Part shown: piece by piece, positions 5,421 through 12,043 of the stretch
How positions within the stretch are numbered: position 1 is the stretch's first letter
Layout: every line of letters begins with the position of its first letter
Virus record (IMG/VR): IMGVR_UViG_3300030329_001966
Coordinates: 1-23,398 of that record
Source: a virus
Strand: one strand, 5' to 3'
DNA: 23,398 nucleotides
Notes under the pieces: model-generated
What the model was told of the DNA's origin: nothing
What the model saw: only the letters and a program-made list of their open reading frames with translations
Databases searched by the model: none
Translations under genes and position numbers: made by a program

Positions 5421-5559
5421 CTGTCCCTGGTGCGGTGAATGGATGAGGCCGGTAATGGTGCGCGGTCATTACGAATGCCCCAGGTGTCACAGGCCGGTAG
5501 CGGATTGCTGTGACGGAGAGAGAGCGGAAGATGGACGAGACAGCCAGTCTGAATCTTGA
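5407..5559 (+). CDS. Small zinc-ribbon protein between terS and terL (50 aa)
   Basis: A 50-codon frame begins at ATG 5407, inside the end of terS, and closes at TGA 5557-5559, inside the start of terL. Residues 6-9 (CPWC) and 24-27 (CPRC) form a classic zinc ribbon around a GHYEC turn. They are followed by the sequence VADCCDGE, an ending I recognise from small phage zinc-ribbon proteins of this type. The overlap on both sides (14 bases with terS, 29 with terL) indicates a real, compactly arranged gene. The function is unknown; its location hints at a link with DNA packaging. Confidence 0.7.
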   Translation: MEPVDCPWCGEWMRPVMVRGHYECPRCHRPVADCCDGERAEDGRDSQSES

Positions 5560-7051
5560 TTTCAAGACCGCGCCGAATGTCTGGAAGTTCCTCCAGGATA
5601 ATTCTTTTGTGCGCGGCCTGATGGGGCCGGTCGGATCAGGAAAGAGTTACGCCTGTGCCGCTGAGATCATGTTGAGGGCCGTCAAACAGAAGCCATCTCC
5701 CCGTGACGGTATCCGCTATAGCCGGTTCGCTGTAGTCCGGAACTCGTATCCCATGTTGCGAACCACAACCCTCAAGACCTGGATGGAACTGTTTCCCGAA
5801 AATATCTGGGGACGGGCCCACTGGTCTCCTCCAATCACGCACCATATCAAGTTGCCCTCCAGGGGTGATGCTCACGGTGTGGACTGCGAAGTAATCTTTC
5901 TGGCCCTCGACCAGCCCAAGGATGTCCGGAAGCTGTTATCGCTGGAACTGACCGGAGCCTGGATCAATGAAGCCAGGGAACTGCCCAAGGCGATTATCGA
6001 CGGACTGAGCCACCGTGTCGGCAGATATCCGACCAAGGCCGATGGCGGAGCGTCCTGGAGAGGCATATGGATGGACTCGAACCCGATGGACGATGACCAC
6101 TGGTATTTCAGGCTGAGTGAAGGCAAGGAGGCACCCCTGGGTAAATTTGCGTGGAAGTTTTTCCGACAGCCTGGAGGTGTGTTGGAGGCTGACGCATCGC
6201 AGTTACCGGAGGAACCGGAGTTCAACGGGTTTATACAAAGTGCCGGTCGATGGTGGATGACCAATCCCAGTGCGGAGAACCTGCCCAATCTGCCAACGGG
6301 CTATTATGACCAGTTGGTCGGCGGCAAGAACCTCGACTGGATCAGGTGTTATGCCAAGGGGGAATATACCTTTGTTCAGGAGGGTCGGCCCATCACTCCG
6401 GAATATGACGATGAGGCCATGTCCGTGGACGGCCTGGAGTTCGACCAGAGCCTGCCGCTTCAGATCGGGCTCGACTTTGGTCTGACACCGGCGGCCGTGT
6501 TCGGTCAGAAACATCCCTCCGGTCAGTGGCGGATACTGCATGAGCTTGTCACCTTCGACATGGGCCTGGAAAGATTCGGCAACCAGTTGAAGTCGGAAAT
6601 CGAGACTTTGTTCCCCAAGGCGGAGATCATTGTCTGGGGTGACCCTGCCGGTCAGCAACGCGACCAGATATTTGAGGTCACGGCCTTTGACCATCTCAAG
6701 ACTTTAGGCTTGCTGGCAAGACCGGCGGCGACCAACGACTGGAAGACAAGACGCGAGGCAATGGCGGCACCCATGATCCGGTATTTCGACAAGCGGCCCG
6801 GACTGATGATCGATAAAAAATGCCAGCGTACCCGTAAAGCCCTGGCCGGTGGATATTACTTTTCACGGGTGGCAATGGGTTCCGGTCAGGAACGGTTTCG
6901 GGACGTTCCCAACAAAAATGAGCATAGCCACGTTGGGGACGCTTACGGCTATCTCGTTCTCCAGGGTGAACACAAGCGGATGACCAAACGGCCCATGAAC
7001 TTCGGCCAGTTGCCGGTCGCCAGTGCCGATTTCGATGTCTTTGCTCAGTGA
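5531..7051 (+). CDS. terL: Terminase large subunit (TerL), DNA-packaging ATPase/nuclease
   Basis: The 506-residue motor protein uses ATP to drive DNA into the procapsid through the portal and cuts the concatemer. Walker A is GPVGSGKS (32-39), preceded by an adenine-binding region. The Walker B/catalytic segment is GAWINEARELP (142-152) and the coupling motif probably DSNPMD (182-187). The RNase H-like nuclease half has the three expected acidic sites: GLDFGLTP (D315), WGDPAG (D371) and HVGDAYGY (D470). The length is slightly below T7 gp19 (586). ATG 5531 is preferred; an in-frame GTG at 5510 would add seven residues upstream and has no better ribosome site. The GNAT-like gene overlaps the last 17 bases. 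Confidence 0.92.
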   Translation: MDETASLNLDFKTAPNVWKFLQDNSFVRGLMGPVGSGKSYACAAEIMLRAVKQKPSPRDGIRYSRFAVVRNSYPMLRTTTLKTWMELFPENIWGRAHWSPPITHHIKLPSRGDAHGVDCEVIFLALDQPKDVRKLLSLELTGAWINEARELPKAIIDGLSHRVGRYPTKADGGASWRGIWMDSNPMDDDHWYFRLSEGKEAPLGKFAWKFFRQPGGVLEADASQLPEEPEFNGFIQSAGRWWMTNPSAENLPNLPTGYYDQLVGGKNLDWIRCYAKGEYTFVQEGRPITPEYDDEAMSVDGLEFDQSLPLQIGLDFGLTPAAVFGQKHPSGQWRILHELVTFDMGLERFGNQLKSEIETLFPKAEIIVWGDPAGQQRDQIFEVTAFDHLKTLGLLARPAATNDWKTRREAMAAPMIRYFDKRPGLMIDKKCQRTRKALAGGYYFSRVAMGSGQERFRDVPNKNEHSHVGDAYGYLVLQGEHKRMTKRPMNFGQLPVASADFDVFAQ

Positions 7052-7529
7052 CATCAATGCGCTCAATGAAGCGGCGAAACTGCAAGCCGACTACAAGCTG
7101 ATTAACTTTGAACCAAATCTGATCCGTATGCTGACACCAAGGGGTACGGATGCCACTTTCTTTGAACACATACCCAACTTCCCAGGTGTCCTCACCGGCT
7201 ACGCATCGATGGGACCGGCCTTTATGGGGTGCCATAAGGGACAGGTGATCTGCATATTCGGTTGCATACCGCTCTGGGACGGGGTGGCGGAATGCTGGCT
7301 GATTACCGATATCAGTTTGCCCTATCATGCGCGGCCGTTTCACCGTGTCACCAAGCTGGTATTAGACAGATTTATGTCAGAGTTAAAGATTGTTCGCCTT
7401 CAGATCACTGTCCATTCTGCGAATTTTCTGGCTCTCAAATGGGCCAAAGTCCTCTATTTTAAGGAGGAAGGGGTTTTGAAGAAGTTCGGCCCTGACGGAA
7501 ATGATTTTGTAATGATGGCGAGGACATAA
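7035..7529 (+). CDS. GNAT-fold protein, T7 gp13 / DUF2833-like
   Basis: The 164-residue protein has the order of elements of a GNAT acetyltransferase. An N-terminal helical part is followed by strands around GQVICIFGCIPLWDGVAECW, then a helix after ARPFHRVTKLVLDRF, a strand IVRLQITVHSAN, and the final helix and strand FLALKWAKVLYFKEEGVLKKF...DFVMMART. T7-type phages carry such a GNAT-like protein (gp13 family) required during virion assembly; acetyltransferase activity has not been established for it. Here it sits between terL and the head genes. The start is not certain: ATG 7035 is chosen, with an alternative GTG at 7023, and neither has a strong ribosome site, so coupling to terL is likely. 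Confidence 0.65.
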   Translation: MSLLSDINALNEAAKLQADYKLINFEPNLIRMLTPRGTDATFFEHIPNFPGVLTGYASMGPAFMGCHKGQVICIFGCIPLWDGVAECWLITDISLPYHARPFHRVTKLVLDRFMSELKIVRLQITVHSANFLALKWAKVLYFKEEGVLKKFGPDGNDFVMMART

Positions 7530-7530
7530 C

Positions 7531-7812
7531 ATGGGCGGAATTATCGGCGGATTGTTTTCAAAACCGAAGCCTCCCCCTCCACCTCCAGGCCCTGATCCTG
7601 AGATGCTGAAAGCGCAACGGGAACAGGAAGCGCGGATTGAGGCACGGGAACAGCAAAGCCAACGCGAGATAGCGGCACGGAAACGGGCACGGCGGAGCGG
7701 CGGTAACAGGGCCTTACTGGCTCAACGCGAGAATCCGTTCCTTGGCGTACCATCGCAGACGACTTTGGGACCGGCCCCTTTTTCAAGGAGCGGTGCCGGT
7801 TCGACCGGCTGA
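7531..7812 (+). CDS. Small proline-rich head-region protein (93 aa)
   Basis: The product begins with a glycine-rich hydrophobic segment (MGGIIGGLFSK). A stretch of seven prolines and a long charged helix full of E, Q and R (~25-58, coiled-coil-like) follow, then a flexible end. This composition, a short hydrophobic N-terminus, proline spacer and charged helix, is common in small proteins between terminase and portal genes of marine podophages. No function is known for them. It starts one base after the stop of the preceding gene and its TGA overlaps the next ATG (TGATG), placing it firmly in the operon. Confidence 0.65.
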   Translation: MGGIIGGLFSKPKPPPPPPGPDPEMLKAQREQEARIEAREQQSQREIAARKRARRSGGNRALLAQRENPFLGVPSQTTLGPAPFSRSGAGSTG

Positions 7813-7997
7813 TGCGTCTCTGGTTTTTTATCTGGTCGCGCCGGTTGATCCGGATATTGCGGCCAAAGACACGGTTTAGGAAAAAGATCAGTGATGCCGA
7901 CATCCTCTACACCTGGGACTGGTCCGTCGAAGAAGTTGCGGAACTGTTCGGCATTCATCCAGCCACGGTTTACCAGAGGCGGAGCAAGATGAAATGA
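7812..7997 (+). CDS. Small helix-turn-helix protein (61 aa)
   Basis: The 61-residue protein starts at ATG 7812 in a TGATG overlap and ends in ATGA overlap with the portal gene. Residues 1-25 are hydrophobic and strongly basic (FIWSRRLIRILRPKTRFRKK). Residues 29-61 form a compact helix-turn-helix, WSVEEVAELFGIHPATVYQR, of the type used by resolvases and sigma factors to read DNA. A DNA-binding helix-turn-helix between head genes is unusual and could act in late-gene regulation or packaging. The family is not identified beyond the motif. Confidence 0.6.
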   Translation: MRLWFFIWSRRLIRILRPKTRFRKKISDADILYTWDWSVEEVAELFGIHPATVYQRRSKMK

Positions 7998-9544
7998 AGC
8001 TATCACCGGAACACGTTGCCAAAAGATACCGGACAGCCTGGTCGCGTAAAGAGCAGTGGCGGTCTCTCTATGAGCAATGTTACCAGTACGCACTCCCCCA
8101 GCGGAACCTCTATGACGGTTACTATGAAGGCGGTGTTCCTGGTCGGGTCAAGAACCTCCAGGTCTTCGACAGTACAGCCGTCCACGGTGTCCAGCGGTTT
8201 GCCAACCGTCTTCAGTCGGGATTGTTTCCACCCGACAAGCACTGGATGGTTCTTCAGCCTGGAACGGAAATTCCGGAGGAGGCCAGGGACGATGTCCGTG
8301 AGGGTCTTCAGAATTACACCGATAAATTTTTCAGCATTATCAAGCAGACCTCCTTCGATCTGGCGATGGGCGAGTTCCTGCTCGACCTTGCTGTCGGCAC
8401 CGGCGTGATGCTGATCCAGCCAGGGGATGATCTGGAGCCGATACGTTTCCAGGCCATACCCCAGGCACTGGTCGCAATGGAGGAAGGGCCACAGGGCACG
8501 GTCGAGAATGTATTCCGGAAAATGCGCGTGGCGGCGGAAAACATCACCCAGATATGGAGCGATGCGGAACTGCCCGAATCGATCAAGCGGCTGGTCGAGG
8601 ACAAGCCACAGGAAATGGTCAACCTCCAGGAAAGCACGATCCTCGATGTCCGTGACGGGGGATACGGTTACTACGTCTGCCACAAATCGGAAGACGATGA
8701 CGAGATGGTCCTGGTGTACCGTAAGCTCAAACTCTCCCCCTGGGTTGTTTCAAGATTCAGCAAGGTCAGCGGCGAGGTCATGGGCAGAGGTCCGGTCATC
8801 TCCGCACTGGGTGACATACTCACCTTGAACAAGGCCGTCGAGCTTCTCCTCAAGAATGCCAGCTTGAACATCTCCGGTATCTATACAGCGGTCGATGACG
8901 GTGTCCTTAATCCGCAATCGATCCGCATTGTCCCTGGTGCCGTTATTCCAGTGGCATCCAACGGCGGAGCGAGGGGGCCGTCCCTGCAACCCCTGCAACG
9001 GGCCAGCGATTTGCAACTGACACAAATTGTCCTCCAGGATTTACGCATGGCAATCAAGCAGACGCTCCTCGATGACAGCTTGCCCCCCGACAACATGTCG
9101 GCCAGATCGGCTACAGAAATCGTGGAGCGAATGAAACTGCTATCGGTAAATATGGGCAGTGCGTTCGGGAGGCAAATCCGCGAATGCATGATCCCACTGG
9201 TGCGGCGTTCCATGCAGATCATGGATGAAAGGGGTCTGATAAACCTTCCTCTGAAGATTAACGGGCTGGAAGTCAAGATCGTGCCGGTCAGTCCATTAGC
9301 CCAGGCCCAGAATATGGATGATGTCCAGGATGTCATGCAGTGGGCCCAGATAGCGGCCTCAATGGGACCGGTCGCGCAATCAACGGTGAAACAGGATGCT
9401 ATCGCTGACTTTGTGGCCGATAAACTGGGAGTGCCTAACAGCCTCAGAACTTCGGATGAGGAACGTCAGGAACTGGAACAGCAAATCGGACAGATGCTTC
9501 AACAACAACAACAAATGCCACCGGAGGCGGCACCACCGCAATAG
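7994..9544 (+). CDS. Portal protein (head-tail connector, T7 gp8 type)
   Basis: The 516-residue protein matches the T7 gp8 head-tail connector family in length (T7: 536) and pattern. It has an N-terminal helical part with RTAWSRKEQWRSLYEQCYQY, a segment DSTAVHGVQRFANRLQSGLFPP, a central wing region, and the long helix region LRMAIKQTLLDDSLPPDNMS followed by SATEIVERM. Twelve copies would form the ring through which DNA enters and leaves the head and to which the tail attaches. The C-terminus is glutamine-rich, with five consecutive Q codons coded largely by CAA repeats (9499-9513). ATG 7994 is preceded by GGAGCAAG and overlaps the previous TGA. Confidence 0.92.
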   Translation: MKLSPEHVAKRYRTAWSRKEQWRSLYEQCYQYALPQRNLYDGYYEGGVPGRVKNLQVFDSTAVHGVQRFANRLQSGLFPPDKHWMVLQPGTEIPEEARDDVREGLQNYTDKFFSIIKQTSFDLAMGEFLLDLAVGTGVMLIQPGDDLEPIRFQAIPQALVAMEEGPQGTVENVFRKMRVAAENITQIWSDAELPESIKRLVEDKPQEMVNLQESTILDVRDGGYGYYVCHKSEDDDEMVLVYRKLKLSPWVVSRFSKVSGEVMGRGPVISALGDILTLNKAVELLLKNASLNISGIYTAVDDGVLNPQSIRIVPGAVIPVASNGGARGPSLQPLQRASDLQLTQIVLQDLRMAIKQTLLDDSLPPDNMSARSATEIVERMKLLSVNMGSAFGRQIRECMIPLVRRSMQIMDERGLINLPLKINGLEVKIVPVSPLAQAQNMDDVQDVMQWAQIAASMGPVAQSTVKQDAIADFVADKLGVPNSLRTSDEERQELEQQIGQMLQQQQQMPPEAAPPQ

Positions 9545-9553
9545 GAGAGAAAA

Positions 9554-9628
9554 ATGCCCAAAGGTAAAGGATACGGAAGTTCAAAGAAAACCAGGCCGGT
9601 TAAAACCAAGCCCATGAAAAAAAAGTAA
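9554..9628 (+). CDS. Lysine-rich 24-residue peptide
   Basis: An ORF of only 25 codons lies between the portal stop and the next gene, with an excellent ribosome site: AGGAGAG at 9543-9549, right after the portal TAG, four bases before ATG 9554. Its TAA overlaps the next ATG (TAATG). The peptide starts MPKGKGYGSSKK and ends PMKKK, with about half its residues being lysine or arginine. I recall similar tiny MPKGKGYG-type peptides next to portal genes in podophages; their role is unknown. Its strong charge suggests binding to DNA or to the acidic scaffold. A conventional caller with a length threshold would miss it. Confidence 0.7.
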   Translation: MPKGKGYGSSKKTRPVKTKPMKKK

Positions 9629-9915
9629 TGGCGGATATTATCGACATGACGACTCCTGGCTGGGAGGGAGTCAATGCCGACAGTCCGTTGCCACCGGATC
9701 AGACGGAAAAGTTCCAGGTTGAACTCGACCGGAGCATTGCACGGATATCACAAAGCGAAGACGGCAAGCGGATGCTTGACTGGTTATGCGGAGCGTTTCT
9801 GCACCAGCCCACATGGGCCCCAGGATACACAACCGATTACGGGTTTTTCCGTGAAGGCCAGAACACATTAATCAGGGAAATATTATTGAGAGCGGAGAGA
9901 GCGCAAAATGGCTGA
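9628..9915 (+). CDS. Bbp19-like small head-region protein (95 aa)
   Basis: The product contains GKRMLDWLCGAFLHQPTW...FREGQNTLIREILLRAE, which matches the plan of the Bbp19-like phage family: a helix G-x-x-x-L-x-x-L, a short hydrophobic loop and a second helix starting at a REGxR-like motif. Members lie between portal and scaffold or capsid genes in many podophages; function is unknown, though a minor head or assembly role is likely from position. The start overlaps the stop of the lysine-rich peptide and the end overlaps the scaffold start by eight bases, so the three are translated together. Confidence 0.65.
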   Translation: MADIIDMTTPGWEGVNADSPLPPDQTEKFQVELDRSIARISQSEDGKRMLDWLCGAFLHQPTWAPGYTTDYGFFREGQNTLIREILLRAERAQNG

Positions 9916-10675
9916 AGAAGCACAGGAACAGGAATCGGCACCGACCGGACTATTGGATAATGCCAAAATTGAGGAACCGGAAAAAGAAGTGGAGGAGGAG
10001 GAGCTTGACCATGTCGATAAAGCCGCAAGCGGAGAGCGGCCCGACTGGTTGCCAGAACGGTTCTGGGATGAAGACAAGGGAGCCGATTACGAGGGCCTCG
10101 CAAAGTCCCAACAGGAACTCTACAAGAAATTGCGCGGCGGCAAACACGATGCACCCGAAGACGGAAACTACGATCTGAAGTTTGCCGGTGACAAGATAGC
10201 CGAAGACGATGAACTGATGACCAGGTTCAAGACAATGGCCTCCGATCGTGGACTGACACAGGATGACTTTGAATCCATTGTCGGCATGGTTCTGGAAGCG
10301 GTGCCCGAAGTCCAGGAAGCTCCGGAAGAGAAGTTCGATATGGATGCGGAAATGTCGAAGCTGGGACCGAATGCCGAAGCGATCACCAATGGCCTGGTCA
10401 AATGGGCGGAGTCCTTAGTTCACCAGGGAGCCTGGACGGGTGAGGACTTTGAGGAATTTAAAATCATGGGCGGTACGGCCAACGGCATCCGTGCATTGAA
10501 CAGGCTCCGCAACTACTACGGGGAAAAGGACATCCCTGTTCATGTAACACCGGATGCGGAATCGATGCCGACCGAAGCGGAACTCCGCGAGATGGTGGCT
10601 GATCCCAGGTACAATACGGACACGGCCTACCGGAGAAAAGTGACCGAAGCCTTTGCCGCTGTCTATCCGGATTAG
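9908..10675 (+). CDS. Capsid assembly scaffolding protein
   Basis: The 255-residue protein is very acidic, with a disordered N-terminus (EEPEKEVEEEEL), followed by DWLPERFWDEDKGADYEGLAKS, a pattern widely seen in scaffolding proteins of T7-like phages. Later parts are helical and charged, ending with LREMVADPRY...RRKVTEAFAAVYPD, the C-terminal helices that in this family contact the capsid protein. It would guide procapsid assembly and leave before or during packaging. It sits directly upstream of the capsid gene, separated by a 173-base leader. ATG 9908 follows GGAGAGAG at 9893-9901. Confidence 0.85.
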   Translation: MAEEAQEQESAPTGLLDNAKIEEPEKEVEEEELDHVDKAASGERPDWLPERFWDEDKGADYEGLAKSQQELYKKLRGGKHDAPEDGNYDLKFAGDKIAEDDELMTRFKTMASDRGLTQDDFESIVGMVLEAVPEVQEAPEEKFDMDAEMSKLGPNAEAITNGLVKWAESLVHQGAWTGEDFEEFKIMGGTANGIRALNRLRNYYGEKDIPVHVTPDAESMPTEAELREMVADPRYNTDTAYRRKVTEAFAAVYPD

Positions 10676-10706
10676 TGTCACAACCCTATAGATTGTATCA
10701 AGACTG

Positions 10707-10734
10707 TTGACAAGAGGCACCATTTGTGTCTAAA
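10707..10734 (+). promoter_or_regulatory. Candidate sigma70-like promoter for the capsid unit
   Basis: TTGACA (six of six) at 10707-10712 and TCTAAA (four of six to TATAAT) at 10729-10734, 16 bases apart. The -10 overlaps the left arm of the first hairpin. It is a plausible but not strong promoter for capsid transcription by the host polymerase, consistent with the absence of a phage polymerase in the window. Confidence 0.35.
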
Positions 10735-10745
10735 ACGATTTAGAC
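10728..10745 (+). repeat. Hairpin GTCTAAA / TTTAGAC before the capsid gene
   Basis: A perfect seven-base inverted repeat with an ACGA loop, directly followed by CCTACC. It shares its design with the second hairpin 56 bases downstream. No T-run follows, so it is not an intrinsic terminator; an operator, an RNA-stabilising stem or a processing site is possible. Confidence 0.5.
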
Positions 10746-10783
10746 CCTACCCTCGTTTGAGGCCGGTCGGTTTTATAACAGCC

Positions 10784-10800
10784 GACTAAAAAATTTAGTC
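10784..10800 (+). repeat. Hairpin GACTAAA / TTTAGTC before the capsid gene
   Basis: A perfect seven-base inverted repeat with an AAA loop, directly followed by CTACC. It resembles the first hairpin (10728-10745) in arm sequence and in the following CTACC, so the two form an imperfect direct repeat of about 20 bases. Confidence 0.5.
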
Positions 10801-10848
10801 CTACCTGTTCAGCGATTAGATTTTAACCTTAACGAGGATTTTTTTCTC

Positions 10849-11688
10849 ATGGCAATGACGCTATCACAACAATTCGTGAAGCGGTTTGAGGCTGAAGTTC
10901 ACCATATCTATCAGGCTGAACGGAAACTCGCTGGCACGATAAGAACTCGCACTGGTGTGACATCCAGTACAGTTCAATTTCCTAAATTGGCATCCGCACA
11001 GGCCCAGGTCGTTGTACCGCAATCACAGGTAACAGCCCTTGGGGTGACGCACACAAATTCCACGGCCACGCTGGCTGATTATGCGGCCCCGGAATATACA
11101 TCGATCTTTGACCAGGCGAAGGTCAACTTCGATGAACGTCAGGAATTGACGCAAACCCTGGGCAAAGCTATCGGTCGAAGAGCCGACCAGATTGTCCTCG
11201 ACGCTTTGGCGGCATCATCCACATCGTTGACGGTAGCCAATTCCATTGGCGGATCGAATACGAATATTAACGTGGCTAAGGTGTTGGAGGCGGCCCGACT
11301 CCTCAATGCGAAGTCGGTTCCAAGCGGCGACCGCTACATGGCAATCAGTGCAGACGGGCTCGCCGCTCTTCTCGCTGAAGACAAAGCGGCATCGCAAGAC
11401 TTCACAGTCCACAAGGCCATGACCGATGGCCGCATAAACCAATTTCTTGGTTTCAACATCATTATGATTGGTGACATGGATGAAGGCGGTCTCGCCATTG
11501 ACGGCAGTTCCGACCGGACTTGCTTTGCATGGCACAAAGATTCAGTGGGTTACGCTGAAGGCATCTCCGCAAAAACGGAAATCAATTACGTTCCGGAGCG
11601 GATGTCCTGGCTTACCAACTGTGTCCTTTCGGCCGGTGCAATCGCAATCGATGCCACGGGTATCGTTTCGATAACGGCCAGAGAATAG
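10849..11688 (+). CDS. Major capsid protein (HK97-fold type)
   Basis: The 279-residue protein forms the icosahedral shell. Recognisable elements are an N-terminal helix (LSQQFVKRFEAEVHHIYQ) and the segment SSTVQFPKLASAQAQV. The phrase YTSIFDQAKVNFDERQELTQ follows, then a long helix AIGRRADQIVLDAL, and C-terminal strands with RTCFAWHKDSVGYAEG and INYVPERMSWL, all typical of podophage coat proteins in this gene position. It is smaller than T7 gp10 (345). ATG 10849 is taken as start; a second ATG two codons later is close to it. It lies between the scaffold and a small conserved protein, and the capsid unit ends in a strong terminator at 11988-12031. Confidence 0.85.
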   Translation: MAMTLSQQFVKRFEAEVHHIYQAERKLAGTIRTRTGVTSSTVQFPKLASAQAQVVVPQSQVTALGVTHTNSTATLADYAAPEYTSIFDQAKVNFDERQELTQTLGKAIGRRADQIVLDALAASSTSLTVANSIGGSNTNINVAKVLEAARLLNAKSVPSGDRYMAISADGLAALLAEDKAASQDFTVHKAMTDGRINQFLGFNIIMIGDMDEGGLAIDGSSDRTCFAWHKDSVGYAEGISAKTEINYVPERMSWLTNCVLSAGAIAIDATGIVSITARE

Positions 11689-11698
11689 GAGATTATTA

Positions 11699-11974
11699 AT
11701 GGCTTATTCTAAGACAGGACTCTCACTAATCGGTGGAGGAGGAAAGGCTGGATCTGCCCCCCAGATCTGGACATACACCTCCGCTGATGCAATCGCCACG
11801 GTCAACACGGCTGGGTACTTTAACAGCGCATCCACGTTGCTGAATGTACGCGACATCATGTTCATCGTGGACTCAAACACGCCCACCCTGCACATCGTCA
11901 GCGTTCTTTCCAACGCTTCCGGTGTGGTCGATATCTCCGATGGGACCGCCATCGCAGAGACAGACTCCGACTAG
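11699..11974 (+). CDS. Small capsid-adjacent protein, possible decoration/minor head protein (91 aa)
   Basis: ATG 11699 follows a good AGGAGAT site at 11687-11693, directly after the capsid gene. The product has the pattern KTGLSLIGGGGKAGSAPQIW followed by TYTSADAIATVNTAGYF, then hydrophobic strands (VRDIMFIVDS, LHIVSVLS). I recognise this as a family of small proteins found after capsid genes in phages. Its function is not established; by position and beta-rich composition it may decorate or stabilise the shell. It is the last gene before the terminator, so it shares the capsid transcript. Confidence 0.65.
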   Translation: MAYSKTGLSLIGGGGKAGSAPQIWTYTSADAIATVNTAGYFNSASTLLNVRDIMFIVDSNTPTLHIVSVLSNASGVVDISDGTAIAETDSD

Positions 11975-11987
11975 GGAGGTGATCAGA

Positions 11988-12031
11988 ACCGGCGGAGGGC
12001 TCTCTCCCATTACCTCCGCCGGTATCTTTTT
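11988..12031 (+). terminator. Strong intrinsic terminator between capsid and tail genes
   Basis: A perfect 11-bp stem (ACCGGCGGAGG at 11988-11998, CCTCCGCCGGT at 12013-12023) encloses a 14-base loop and is followed by ATCTTTTT (12024-12031). The GC-rich stem plus T-run is a textbook Rho-independent terminator. In T7 the terminator for the phage polymerase lies at the same place, after gene 10 and before gene 11. Partial read-through would give high capsid and lower tail expression. The T-run merges into GGAGG (12032-12036), the ribosome site of the next gene. Confidence 0.88.
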
Positions 12032-12043
12032 GGAGGACATCGC

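Larger units (their letters stand above)
10676..10848. promoter_or_regulatory. 173-base leader upstream of the capsid gene
   Basis: The gap is AT-rich compared with its surroundings and contains a perfect -35 box TTGACA at 10707-10712, with a poor -10 candidate TCTAAA (10729-10734) 16 bases on. It also carries two similar hairpins (10728-10745 and 10784-10800), and a TATAAC box at 10774-10779 between arms GTCGG and CCGAC. GAGGA just before the T-rich stretch is the probable ribosome site for the capsid gene. A separate promoter or RNA-processing signal for high capsid expression is likely, given its place; the details are inferred. Confidence 0.45.

Noticed and set aside
8003-8683. Minus-strand 226-codon frame opposite the portal gene
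   Set aside because: Shadow of the portal coding sequence; it has no motif and no consistent neighbours on that strand.
8427-8828. Plus-strand frame inside the portal gene
   Set aside because: The composition (rich in S, R, W) is typical of an out-of-frame reading of a coding gene, and the portal frame is well supported.
9499-9513. CAA repeat near the end of the portal gene as a possible functional repeat
   Set aside because: It encodes a short glutamine run in a disordered C-terminus; a simple low-complexity stretch explains it.
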